Positions 25,830 through 34,326 of a DNA stretch of 35,690 bases are shown here, in pieces. The DNA comes from Euzebyaceae bacterium (GTDB lineage Bacteria; Actinomycetota; Nitriliruptoria; Euzebyales; Egibacteraceae), in the NCBI GenBank assembly GCA_013812395.1, contig JACCTL010000002.1, positions 1-35,690 on the forward strand, given 5' to 3'. The notes under the pieces are model-generated. The model was not told the origin of the DNA, did not search any database, and worked only from the letters and a program-made list of their open reading frames with translations. The translations under genes were made by a program, and so were the position numbers. The stretch's first letter is position 1, and each line of letters begins with the position of its first letter.

Positions 25830-26719
25830 GTCTCTGGCGCTGCTTGCGGCCACGTCTCGGGCCCTATCGCTGGTGCTGCTTGCGGGCTAGGCGGGCTGAT
25901 CACCACGGTGCCGTCGACCAGTTGCAGCACCGCGCGCCGATCGGTGAACAGTGCCAGGGCCTCCGGTGGCAAACAGATGCGCCCGGCGGCGTCGATCACC
26001 GACAGCCGTCGCGACTCGGCGGTCTCGGCTTGCACCGCGCCGTGACGCAGGAACAGGGTGCGTGCGGCCACCGCCACGGCCTGCGGGTCGTGGGTCCCCA
26101 GCACGACGCCGATGCCGCGCCCCGCCAACGCCACCAGCACTTCCAGCAGCGCGCCACCGTTGGCGCTGTCCAGCTCAGCCGTCGGCTCGTCGGCTACCAG
26201 CAGCACCGGCTCACCGATGGCGGCCTGGGCGAATGCCAGTCGCTGCTGCTCGCCGCCCGACAACGTCGTGGGCAACGCGTCCTTACGCGCGCTCAGCCCG
26301 AGGTCGTCCAACAGCTCGTCGCCGGTGTCGTCGACGTCTTTGAGACGCGCGGCCAGCTGCAGATGCTCGCGCACGGTCAGATGCGCCACCAGGTTGTCGG
26401 ATGGCCGCTGGTACACGTAGCCGACCAGCCGCCGGCGGATGCCGCGTAGCCGACCGGTTGACAACCCGCTGATGTCGACACCGCCGACGCTCACGCTGCC
26501 GGCCGTCGGGCGGTCCAGTCCCGCCAGGATCCGCATCAGCGACGACTTGCCGCTACCCGAAGGACCCACGATCGCCGACACGGTTCCGGCCGGGAATACC
26601 GCGTCGACGCCCTTGAGCGCGTGCACCTCGCCGGTGGCCGTCCAGTAGATCTTCACCAGCGCGGTGCAGGTGGCAGCCGCAGCGGCCCGGCTAACCCTCG
26701 GCGGCTTAGCCCGCAGCAA
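25826..26719 (-). CDS. ABC transporter ATP-binding protein with C-terminal AbrB-like extension
   Basis: Walker A GPSGSGKSSLM, LSGGEQQRLAFAQA, LLVADEPTAELDS, GTHD; C-terminal LSVIDAAGRICLPPEALALFTDRRAVLQLVDGTVVISPP. Start uncertain (TTG 26719 or GTG 26656). Confidence 0.88.
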   Translation of the reverse strand: MLRAKPPRVSRAAAAATCTALVKIYWTATGEVHALKGVDAVFPAGTVSAIVGPSGSGKSSLMRILAGLDRPTAGSVSVGGVDISGLSTGRLRGIRRRLVGYVYQRPSDNLVAHLTVREHLQLAARLKDVDDTGDELLDDLGLSARKDALPTTLSGGEQQRLAFAQAAIGEPVLLVADEPTAELDSANGGALLEVLVALAGRGIGVVLGTHDPQAVAVAARTLFLRHGAVQAETAESRRLSVIDAAGRICLPPEALALFTDRRAVLQLVDGTVVISPPSPQAAPAIGPETWPQAAPET

Positions 26720-29414
26720 GGCGCAACACGTCCGCGACGTTGGTGCGATCGGCCGCACGCTGCACCAGCATCGCCCCGCACCACGCCAGCACCGGCAAGG
26801 CGGCAACCACCGCCAGCAGCAAGGAGGCGGGCACGGTGAACAGCGGAGCCGGCGGCACCTGCGGCAAGGGGTCAAGCCTGGTGTTGATCAGCCACGCCGC
26901 CGCCAGGGCCAGCAGGGTGCCCGATGTCAGCGCCGCGGCCAGCATCCCGGCCACCTCCACGGCCACGGCCGTCCGGTTAGCCCCGCGCGACAGGCCCATC
27001 CGCGAGCTGAGCGCATAGCTGACCTCGCGCTCGGCCTGTCGGGCTTGCAGGTACAGCAGCAGGCCGATGATCGCCAGCAGCGCCGCCGCCAGCCCCAGCG
27101 CCTGTAGGTAGCGGAACGTCCACCCCAGGCCAGCCAGCCCCGGTCCGCCGGCCACCTGTTGTGCGGTCAGGATCTGCGGCGGGTTGCTGAGCGTGAACCC
27201 CGACAGCGCCACGCTGTTCTCGTCGGTGACGCCGAACCCGTCGGCTTCCAGGGCCGCCACGATGTCGCCGGGGTCCCCCCGCAACCAGGTCTGCGGCTCG
27301 AACAGCAACGCCGCGCCGATGCTGGACTGCGAAGCGGCGTCCACCGCTTCGACGTAGCGCCGCGCGTCGACCACCAGCAGCGGGCGCCGCTCGGACGCGC
27401 CCGGGAAGGCCTGCGGGCGGGCGACCACCTGCAGGGGCACGCCGTAGTCGGCGTCACGCAGGGTCGGCTGGTCGGGGATGCCGCCACCGACGGCGAGCAC
27501 GGGCAGGCGGCCGCTGTCGGCCCGCAGGGTGGCCAGCAACTCGGGCAGCGGCCGGTCGGCGAAACGGTCGTCCCAGTTGACCGCCGCCGGCAAGGTGTCG
27601 GGATCCACCCCGAGGATGTTCACCTCGACGCGGCCGTCGAGGGTGGCCCGCTGGAACTGCGCGAGGGTGGTGGGGAACCGCCCGACGGCGGTGGGGATGG
27701 CGCCGGGGCGGACCTCGGCCGACACGTCGCTGCCCACCACGATCTGCGCCTTGGCCTGCACCGTGCGCTGGGAGGTGGCCACCAGCGTCGCCGCGTAGAC
27801 GCCGATGCCGACCGCCAGGCTGGAGGCCACCACCAGCAGCAGCGCCGCGCGCGAGGCCCCGGCCAGCTGCCGGGCGGCCAGATACAGCGAGGGTCGCCAG
27901 CCGTCGCCGGCGCGCCGCAGCCGCGGTAGCACTCGTCGCATGGCGCGACCGGCCAGGCCGGCGCAACCCGCGATGAACAGCAGCGGGAAGGCGAGCACCA
28001 GAGCGTCGATGCGCGGTGGCGCTCCCAGCTCGACGGCGACGTCCGAGCCCGCCACCACTTCGTAGTAGGACGCCGCTGCCAGCGCCAGCAGCACCGCCTC
28101 CCATGGCAGCCGCGCGGCCAGCCGCCTGCCCGGTGCGGCGGCAGCGCTGGCTTGCGCACGGCGCGCCGCGACGGGCGTCACCACGGCGAAGACCACGACG
28201 GCCAGCGCGGCGTTGCGGATCACCGCGCGGACCGCGCCGACCCGCACCGCGGCGTCCCCAGAGGCGCCCGGGCCGAGCAGATCGACCAGCCACACCGCCA
28301 TTGCCAACCCGGCGGCGGCACCGAGCAGCACCGGCAGCAGCGCCTCGACGCCGGCCCGCGCTCCCGTGGCCAAGGGTGTCTCACCGGCCGCCGTCAGCAC
28401 CTGGTGCTCGATGCGCCGGCGCTGGGCGGCGAAGGCCGCCGCGGCGGCCACGACCACGATGGCGACGGCACGGCCCGCCAGCGACAGCAGCGACACCGGC
28501 CCGCGCAGCACCGCGGCGGTCTCGTCGACCTCGCCGACGACAGCGGCGAGCACACTACGGGTCTCGGGTGGGCCGTAGGCGCTCAGATCGTCGAATGGCT
28601 GGCCCAGCTCGGTGCTGGGGTTGGCGATGTCGGTACCGATGCGGTCAAGCCGCGCCCGTGCCGCCCGCAGCTGCGGCAAGGTCAGGTCGGCGAACTCCAG
28701 CGGCGCCTGCCAGCGGAAGGACGCCGGCGGCAGCGTACGGCCGGCGGACAGGAACGCGTCCAGGTCGGCCAGCAGCATCGGCGGTGGCGGCGGCTCGAGT
28801 CCCTCGGTGTCGCGCGTGGTGAACAACGACCCCAACGGCTGCCAGTATTCGGTTAGCCGAGCCGAGCGCAGGTCGACGTAGATGCCGGCGACCGGAGCCT
28901 GGGCCTCTTCCTCACCAAAGCCCACCGTCACGGTGTCACCTGGCTCCAGGCGCAGCTGCTCGGCCACCGAGTCGGGCAGCCACACGCCCCGGGCGCCGGG
29001 CGCAGAGTCGATGACCTCGATGTGCTCGCCGAAACCGTCACGCGTCAGCATGCGCGCCCGCACCTGCTCACCGTTGGCCGAGGCGCCGAAGACCGACGCC
29101 AGACCGAACAGGGTGGGCTCAGCCAGGCGCCCCACCCCGGCGGTCGCTGCGCGCAGCGCCGCGTCCGCGGGCTGGAACGTCCGGCGGTCCGGGACTCCGG
29201 CGGTCTCCACGCTCAGCCCCCCCGCCTCCGGGGTCACCCCCTCCAGGGACAGCGTCACCGCCGCGTTGCCCGCCGAGGCCAAGAACAGCGGCGCCGACGC
29301 CGTGGCCAGCGCCAGCACCGCCGCGCCCGCCGCCACCGCCGCACCCAACGTCGGCAGCCGCAGCAGCCGCACGGGCGCCTTGGTCCACGCGGCGGTCGGC
29401 GGGCGCAGTCTCAT
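26706..29414 (-). CDS. FtsX-like ABC transporter permease (about 10 TM, two extracytoplasmic domains)
   Basis: 902 aa; one N-terminal TM, large soluble domain, central TM cluster, second soluble domain, three C-terminal TMs with ALGLAAALLAIIGLLLYLQARQAEREVSYALSSRMGLSR. GGAGG 8 nt before ATG 29414. Confidence 0.88.
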   Translation of the reverse strand: MRLRPPTAAWTKAPVRLLRLPTLGAAVAAGAAVLALATASAPLFLASAGNAAVTLSLEGVTPEAGGLSVETAGVPDRRTFQPADAALRAATAGVGRLAEPTLFGLASVFGASANGEQVRARMLTRDGFGEHIEVIDSAPGARGVWLPDSVAEQLRLEPGDTVTVGFGEEEAQAPVAGIYVDLRSARLTEYWQPLGSLFTTRDTEGLEPPPPPMLLADLDAFLSAGRTLPPASFRWQAPLEFADLTLPQLRAARARLDRIGTDIANPSTELGQPFDDLSAYGPPETRSVLAAVVGEVDETAAVLRGPVSLLSLAGRAVAIVVVAAAAAFAAQRRRIEHQVLTAAGETPLATGARAGVEALLPVLLGAAAGLAMAVWLVDLLGPGASGDAAVRVGAVRAVIRNAALAVVVFAVVTPVAARRAQASAAAAPGRRLAARLPWEAVLLALAAASYYEVVAGSDVAVELGAPPRIDALVLAFPLLFIAGCAGLAGRAMRRVLPRLRRAGDGWRPSLYLAARQLAGASRAALLLVVASSLAVGIGVYAATLVATSQRTVQAKAQIVVGSDVSAEVRPGAIPTAVGRFPTTLAQFQRATLDGRVEVNILGVDPDTLPAAVNWDDRFADRPLPELLATLRADSGRLPVLAVGGGIPDQPTLRDADYGVPLQVVARPQAFPGASERRPLLVVDARRYVEAVDAASQSSIGAALLFEPQTWLRGDPGDIVAALEADGFGVTDENSVALSGFTLSNPPQILTAQQVAGGPGLAGLGWTFRYLQALGLAAALLAIIGLLLYLQARQAEREVSYALSSRMGLSRGANRTAVAVEVAGMLAAALTSGTLLALAAAWLINTRLDPLPQVPPAPLFTVPASLLLAVVAALPVLAWCGAMLVQRAADRTNVADVLRLAAG

Positions 29415-29415
29415 A

Positions 29416-29504
29416 CAGAATCCCTCCGGGATGGGGGCCGGCTTCCGCCGACTGCAGAATCCCTCCGGGATGGGGGCCGGCTTCCGCCGACTGCAGAATC
29501 CCTC
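29416..29504 (-). repeat. 39-bp perfect tandem repeat (2 units plus 11 bp) between the TetR and permease genes
   Basis: cagaatccctccgggatgggggccggcttccgccgactg at 29416-29454 and 29455-29493, then cagaatccctc 29494-29504. Confidence 0.95.
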
Positions 29505-29507
29505 ACG

Positions 29508-30134
29508 TCACACCATCTCGACTCCGGCCAGCTCGTTGAGCGCGGAGCCCCAGATGAGCACGAGCGCGTCCACCGCATCGCTGCGCTCGTGTTCCTCTCC
29601 CAACACCGCCCAGCAGTAGGCGAAGTGTTCCACCATCGCCACCAGCGCGGAAGCCACGGTCAGGGCGGGCGGTCCACCCCGTCGCCCCGACGCCGCCACG
29701 GCCGCCGCCAGGTTGTCGGCGACGCGTCGCACGAACAGCGCGCGCGACTCCAGGTACAGGTCGGCGAAGCGGCGTTCCTCCCGCGAGGCTTGCAACCAAG
29801 TGCGCATCACGACACGGTCCTGGGCGTAGCGGTCGAGAAACCCGCCGATGATCCGCTCCAACGCCCCTCTGACGTCGTCGGCCTTCCACGGCGCAGAAGC
29901 TAGCGCCACGAAATCTCCCTGCGCGGTCCCCACGAGGTCGGCCAGCACCGCTGCCTTGTTCTCGTAGTAGGTGTAGAAGGTCCCGTGGCTCACCCCTGCC
30001 CGCATGACGATGTCCTCGACGCGCGTGGCCTGCCAACCGAGCTCGTCGAACGCCTCGCGGGCAGACTGGCGCAGGCGGGCGGCGGTGCGCGCCCCGCGCG
30101 ACAGGGCGGCCGGCCCTGTGTCGCCGTCGCTCAC
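29508..30134 (-). CDS. TetR/AcrR family transcriptional regulator
   Basis: RQSAREAFDELGWQATRVEDIVMRAGVSHGTFYTYYENKAAVLADLV: canonical TetR HTH. GTG 30134 start just after the oppF stop. Confidence 0.92.
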   Translation of the reverse strand: MSDGDTGPAALSRGARTAARLRQSAREAFDELGWQATRVEDIVMRAGVSHGTFYTYYENKAAVLADLVGTAQGDFVALASAPWKADDVRGALERIIGGFLDRYAQDRVVMRTWLQASREERRFADLYLESRALFVRRVADNLAAAVAASGRRGGPPALTVASALVAMVEHFAYCWAVLGEEHERSDAVDALVLIWGSALNELAGVEMV

Positions 30135-30139
30135 CGCGC

Positions 30140-31249
30140 CTATCCCACGGGGCGCGGGGCCGCGGCGTCCGGATGGCCCCCCGGCGGGCCGGCCACCGCG
30201 TCCTGCCGCGGCTGGATCTGTCCGCTCTCGATGTTCTCGGCCCAATGGCACGACGCGGTGTGACCCGAGGCGAGCTCTCGCAGCGCCGGCACCTCGTCGT
30301 CGCAGCGCGTGGGCTGGCGGTACGGGCAGCGGGTGTGGAAGCGGCAGCCCGAGGGTGGGTTCGCCGGTGACGGCAGATCGCCGGTGAGGATGATCCGCTC
30401 GCGGTTCACCTCGACGGCGGGGTCGGGAATCGGCACCGCCGACAGCAGCGCCCTGGTGTAAGGGTGCAGCGGTCGTGCGTACAGCTCGTCGGCGGGCGCG
30501 ACCTCCACGATCGTGCCGAGGTACATCACCGCGATGCGGTCGGAGATGTGGCGGACCACGGCCAGATCATGGGCGATGAACAGGTAGGTCAGGCCCAAGT
30601 CGTTCTGCAGATCCTCCAGCAGGTTGATGACCTGCGCCTGGATAGAGACGTCCAGGGCGGACACCGGCTCGTCGGCCACGATGAGATCAGGGTTGACGGC
30701 CAGGGAGCGGGCCAGCCCGATGCGCTGGCGCTGGCCTCCGGAGAACTCGTGGGGATAGCGGTTGGCGGCGGCCGCCGGCAGCCCGACGATGTCCAGCAGC
30801 TCGTGGACCCTGCGGTCAGCCTCGTCGCCCTTGGCCAGACCGTGGACCCGCAGGGGCTCGGAGACGATGTTGGCGACGTTCTGCCGGGGGTTGAGCGACG
30901 AGTACGGGTCCTGGAACACCATCTGCATGCGACGGCGCAGACGCCGCAGCTCCCGCCCTGACAGCGACGCGATGTCCTCACCGTCGAACAGGATCCGCCC
31001 GGCGGTGGGGTCGTACAGACGCAGCAGCGTCCGCCCCACGGTCGTCTTGCCGCAACCGGATTCGCCCACCAGGCCCAGCGTCTCACCCCGCCGGATGGTG
31101 AAGCTGACCCCGTCGACCGCCCGGATGTCGTTGCCTTTGCGCCCGAAGAACAACCCGTCGTTGCTGGGGAAGTGCACCTTGAGGTCATCGACACGGACCA
31201 GGTCGGTGTCCTGGCGGGCGGCGGCGTCCACCTGCTGCGTGTCCGTCAC
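30140..31249 (-). CDS. oppF: Oligopeptide/dipeptide ABC transporter ATP-binding protein (OppF-like)
   Basis: [67 protein letters not shown]-terminal [17 protein letters not shown]. Confidence 0.93.
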   Translation of the reverse strand: MTDTQQVDAAARQDTDLVRVDDLKVHFPSNDGLFFGRKGNDIRAVDGVSFTIRRGETLGLVGESGCGKTTVGRTLLRLYDPTAGRILFDGEDIASLSGRELRRLRRRMQMVFQDPYSSLNPRQNVANIVSEPLRVHGLAKGDEADRRVHELLDIVGLPAAAANRYPHEFSGGQRQRIGLARSLAVNPDLIVADEPVSALDVSIQAQVINLLEDLQNDLGLTYLFIAHDLAVVRHISDRIAVMYLGTIVEVAPADELYARPLHPYTRALLSAVPIPDPAVEVNRERIILTGDLPSPANPPSGCRFHTRCPYRQPTRCDDEVPALRELASGHTASCHWAENIESGQIQPRQDAVAGPPGGHPDAAAPRPVG

Positions 31250-32310
31250 GCCGGCCGCTCCTCCCCCAGCCCAGCGCTGGACTGTCCCTCGGCTGGTGGC
31301 CGGCGGATGCCGGCGGCGACGAGGTCACGCTCCGGCACGGGGTTCCAGCACGCCACCCGATGAGCGGCGGCACCGGTCGCGCCGTCCAGCTCGCGCAGGA
31401 CGGGCAGCTGCTCCCACGACTCTGAGGTGGCATAGGCGCAGCGCGGCGCGAAGGCGCACGCCGTGGGTTCGCTGGTCTGGTCGCGTGGCGCCCCGCCGAT
31501 GGGGTCAAGCCGCTGCTTGCGCACCGCGTCAAGGCGTGGCACCGACTTGAGCAGTCCGACGGTGTAGGGGTGCTTGGGGTTGGCGAACAGCTCCGCGGTC
31601 GGGGCGGTCTCCACGAAGCGTCCGGCGTACATCACGTGCGTCCGCGCGCAGACGCCGGCCACCACGCCAAGGTCGTGAGTGACCAGGATCAGCGCCATGC
31701 CCTCTTCGCGGACCAGCGTGCGCAGCAATTCCAGGATCTGCGCCTGGATGGTCACGTCCAGCGCCGTGGTCGGCTCGTCGGCGATCAGCACCTTGGGCTG
31801 GCAGGAGATCGCCATCGCGATGCCAACACGCTGGCGCATGCCGCCGGAGAACTGGTGGGGATAGTCGCGCAACCGCTGGCGGGCATCGGGGATGCCCACG
31901 CGGTCCAGCAGCGATCCCGCCTCAGCCGCCGCCTCCTTTTTGTCCATGTCCAAGTGGGTCCGCAGCGCCTCCGTCAGCTGCCTGCCAACGGTCAGCACAG
32001 GGTTCAATGACGTCATCGGGTCCTGGAAGACCATCGCGATGTCGTTGCCGCGGATGTGGCGCAGGCGCTCGTCGGGCAGCGTCAGCAGGTCCTCGCCGTC
32101 GAAGGTCACCTGCCCGCCGCTGACGCGACCCGCCGGGGGCAGGATGCCGAGCATCGCCAGGGACGACACACTCTTGCCACAGCCGGACTCCCCCACGATC
32201 CCGAGGGTGTCGCCGGGGTCCAGGTCAAACGAGATTCCGTTCACGGCGTACACCGTCTTGCCGCGCGTCGAGAAACGCACCGCCAGGTCACGGACTTCCA
32301 GCAGCGGCAT
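31246..32310 (-). CDS. oppD: Oligopeptide/dipeptide ABC transporter ATP-binding protein (OppD-like)
   Basis: [88 protein letters not shown]. Confidence 0.93.
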   Translation of the reverse strand: MPLLEVRDLAVRFSTRGKTVYAVNGISFDLDPGDTLGIVGESGCGKSVSSLAMLGILPPAGRVSGGQVTFDGEDLLTLPDERLRHIRGNDIAMVFQDPMTSLNPVLTVGRQLTEALRTHLDMDKKEAAAEAGSLLDRVGIPDARQRLRDYPHQFSGGMRQRVGIAMAISCQPKVLIADEPTTALDVTIQAQILELLRTLVREEGMALILVTHDLGVVAGVCARTHVMYAGRFVETAPTAELFANPKHPYTVGLLKSVPRLDAVRKQRLDPIGGAPRDQTSEPTACAFAPRCAYATSESWEQLPVLRELDGATGAAAHRVACWNPVPERDLVAAGIRRPPAEGQSSAGLGEERPA

Positions 32311-32344
32311 GGTTACGGTCCTGCCTCGAGGCTGTGGGACCGCA

Positions 32345-33241
32345 TCATGCCCGCAGCTTGGGGTCGATCGCCTCACGCAACGCGTCGCCGAGCAAGTTGA
32401 AGGCCAGCACGCTGAACACCACGGCGAAGCCGGGGAAGAAGACCAGATGCGCCGAGTTCTGCAGTCGTGAGGCGTTCTCGGCCAGAAACTTGCCCCACTC
32501 CGGCAGCCCCGGGTCGTTGGGTCCCAGACCCAGGAAGCTCAAGCCGGCAACGTCGATGATGGCCGTCGCCATCGCCAGGGTGGCCTGCACGATCACCGGC
32601 GCGATCGAGTTGGGCAGGATGTGCACGGTCAGCAGCCGCAGCCCGGGAGTGCCGACCGAGCGGGCCGCCAGCACGTAGTCGGCCTCGCGCTGGGCCAGGA
32701 TGGATCCGCGCAGCAGCCGCGCGAAGATCGGCACGGTGGTAATGCCGATCGCGAACATGATCTGGAACAAACCCCTGCCCAGCAACGTCACCAGTCCGAT
32801 GGCCAGCAAGAAGCCAGGGATGGACAACATCAGGTCCATGAACCGCATGATGACGCCGTCGACCCGCCCGCCGAAGTAGCCCGAGATGGCGCCGAGGACC
32901 ATCCCCAGCGACAGCCCGATCGCCACGGAGACGACGCCAACGAGCAGTGACAGGCGCGCTCCGTAGATGATCCGCGACAGCACGTCGCGTCCCTGCTCGT
33001 CCAGGCCGAAGGGGTACTCGGCGCTGGGCCCCGGCGGGACTGCGGCCAGTGACCCAACGCTCTCCTGCGGGCCGTAGGGCGCGATCACCGGGGCGAAGAC
33101 CGCGCAGATGACGAAGAACAACAACAGCCCCGCGCCGACCCATGCGGCGGGGTTGCGCCGGACCCGCCGCCAGGCGTCCGACCACAGCCCGGAGGGCTGC
33201 TCGACGGCCAGTTGGCTGGCTTCGGCCTCGGCGATGCTCAC
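32345..33241 (-). CDS. oppC: Oligopeptide/dipeptide ABC transporter permease (OppC-like)
   Basis: VSIAEAEASQLAVEQ..., FGLDEQGRDVLSRIIYGARLSLLVGVVSVAIGLSLGMVLGAISGYFGGRVDGVIMRFMDLMLSIPGFLLAI; EAA-loop VLAARSVGTPGLRLLTVHILPNSIAPVIV. Confidence 0.94.
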   Translation of the reverse strand: MSIAEAEASQLAVEQPSGLWSDAWRRVRRNPAAWVGAGLLLFFVICAVFAPVIAPYGPQESVGSLAAVPPGPSAEYPFGLDEQGRDVLSRIIYGARLSLLVGVVSVAIGLSLGMVLGAISGYFGGRVDGVIMRFMDLMLSIPGFLLAIGLVTLLGRGLFQIMFAIGITTVPIFARLLRGSILAQREADYVLAARSVGTPGLRLLTVHILPNSIAPVIVQATLAMATAIIDVAGLSFLGLGPNDPGLPEWGKFLAENASRLQNSAHLVFFPGFAVVFSVLAFNLLGDALREAIDPKLRA

Positions 33242-33272
33242 GGTCTGGCTCCTCGGTGGCCCCCGCAGGCTG

Positions 33273-34277
33273 TCACTGGTAGCGGATCCTCGGGTTGAGG
33301 AACGCGTAGGAGATGTCGACGAGGAGGTTGACCACGACGACCAGGAACGCGAAGAACACGATCCCGCCCTGCAGCACCGCGTAGTCGCGGTTGTTGATGG
33401 CGTTGAGCATCCAGGTGCCGACACCCGGCCAGGCGAAGACGGTTTCGGTGAGGATGGCGCCGGTCAGCAGCAGGCCCGTCTGCAGCCCGATCACCGTCAC
33501 CACCGGCAGCAGCGAGTTCTTGAGGATGTGGCGCCGGTCGATGACGGCGGTGGTCAGGCCCTTGGCGCGGGCGGTGCGCACATAGTCCTCGCTGAGCACG
33601 TCCAGCGTGGCCGCACGGGTGATCCGCGCGATGATGGCCAGGGGGATGGTTCCCAGCGCGATCGCCGGCATCAGCAGGTGCGCGACGACGTCGACGAATG
33701 CCGCCCCGTCACCCGCGATGATCGCGTCGAGCAGATAGAAGTTGGTCGGGTGCTCCAGGGAGCGGGTGATGTCAAGGCGGCCGATGCTCGGCAGCCATCC
33801 CAGTCGCACCGCGAAGATGTACTTCATGATCAGCGCCAGGAAGAACACCGGGAAGCTGATGCCGATCAATGAGGCCACCAGGCTGGTGTTGTCAAGGACA
33901 CCCTGGTAGCGCTTGGCCGCGACGAACCCGAGCGGGATCCCCGCCAGCACGGCGAACAGGATCGCGGCGAACCCGAGTTCCACTGTGGCCGGGAAGCGCT
34001 CCAGTAGTTCCTCCACCACTGGCCGGCGCGACAGGACGCTGCTGCCGAAGTCGCCCTGAATCAGGTTGCCGGCGTAGCGCAGGTACTGCACGAAGATCGG
34101 CTGGTCCAGGCCCAGTTCGCGGTTGATCGCCTCGACGGATTCTTGGGTGGCGCGCTCACCCAGCAGGGCAATGGCGGGCCCACCGGGCAGGGCCCGCACG
34201 TAGGCGAACACCAGGATGGACAAGCCGATCAGGACGGGCACCAACAACAACAGCCGCTTGGCGACATACCTCAGCAA
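33273..34277 (-). CDS. oppB: Oligopeptide/dipeptide ABC transporter permease (OppB-like)
   Basis: MLRYVAKRLLLLVPVLIGLSILVFAYVRALPGGPA...LDQPIFVQYLRYAGNLIQGDFGSSVLSRRPV...TARAKGLTTAVIDRRHILKNSLLPVVTVIGLQ. Confidence 0.94.
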   Translation of the reverse strand: MLRYVAKRLLLLVPVLIGLSILVFAYVRALPGGPAIALLGERATQESVEAINRELGLDQPIFVQYLRYAGNLIQGDFGSSVLSRRPVVEELLERFPATVELGFAAILFAVLAGIPLGFVAAKRYQGVLDNTSLVASLIGISFPVFFLALIMKYIFAVRLGWLPSIGRLDITRSLEHPTNFYLLDAIIAGDGAAFVDVVAHLLMPAIALGTIPLAIIARITRAATLDVLSEDYVRTARAKGLTTAVIDRRHILKNSLLPVVTVIGLQTGLLLTGAILTETVFAWPGVGTWMLNAINNRDYAVLQGGIVFFAFLVVVVNLLVDISYAFLNPRIRYQ

Positions 34278-34326
34278 CGCTCATCCCGTCCGTTTGCCAA
34301 CCCAGTACTCGGGAACTACGAGCCGA

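Noticed and set aside
28882-29619. Plus-strand ORF with tandem LQNPSGMGAGFRR peptide repeats
   Set aside because: The peptide repeat arises because the 39-bp DNA repeat is a multiple of 3. The frame is antisense to the permease and TetR genes and shows no coding support.
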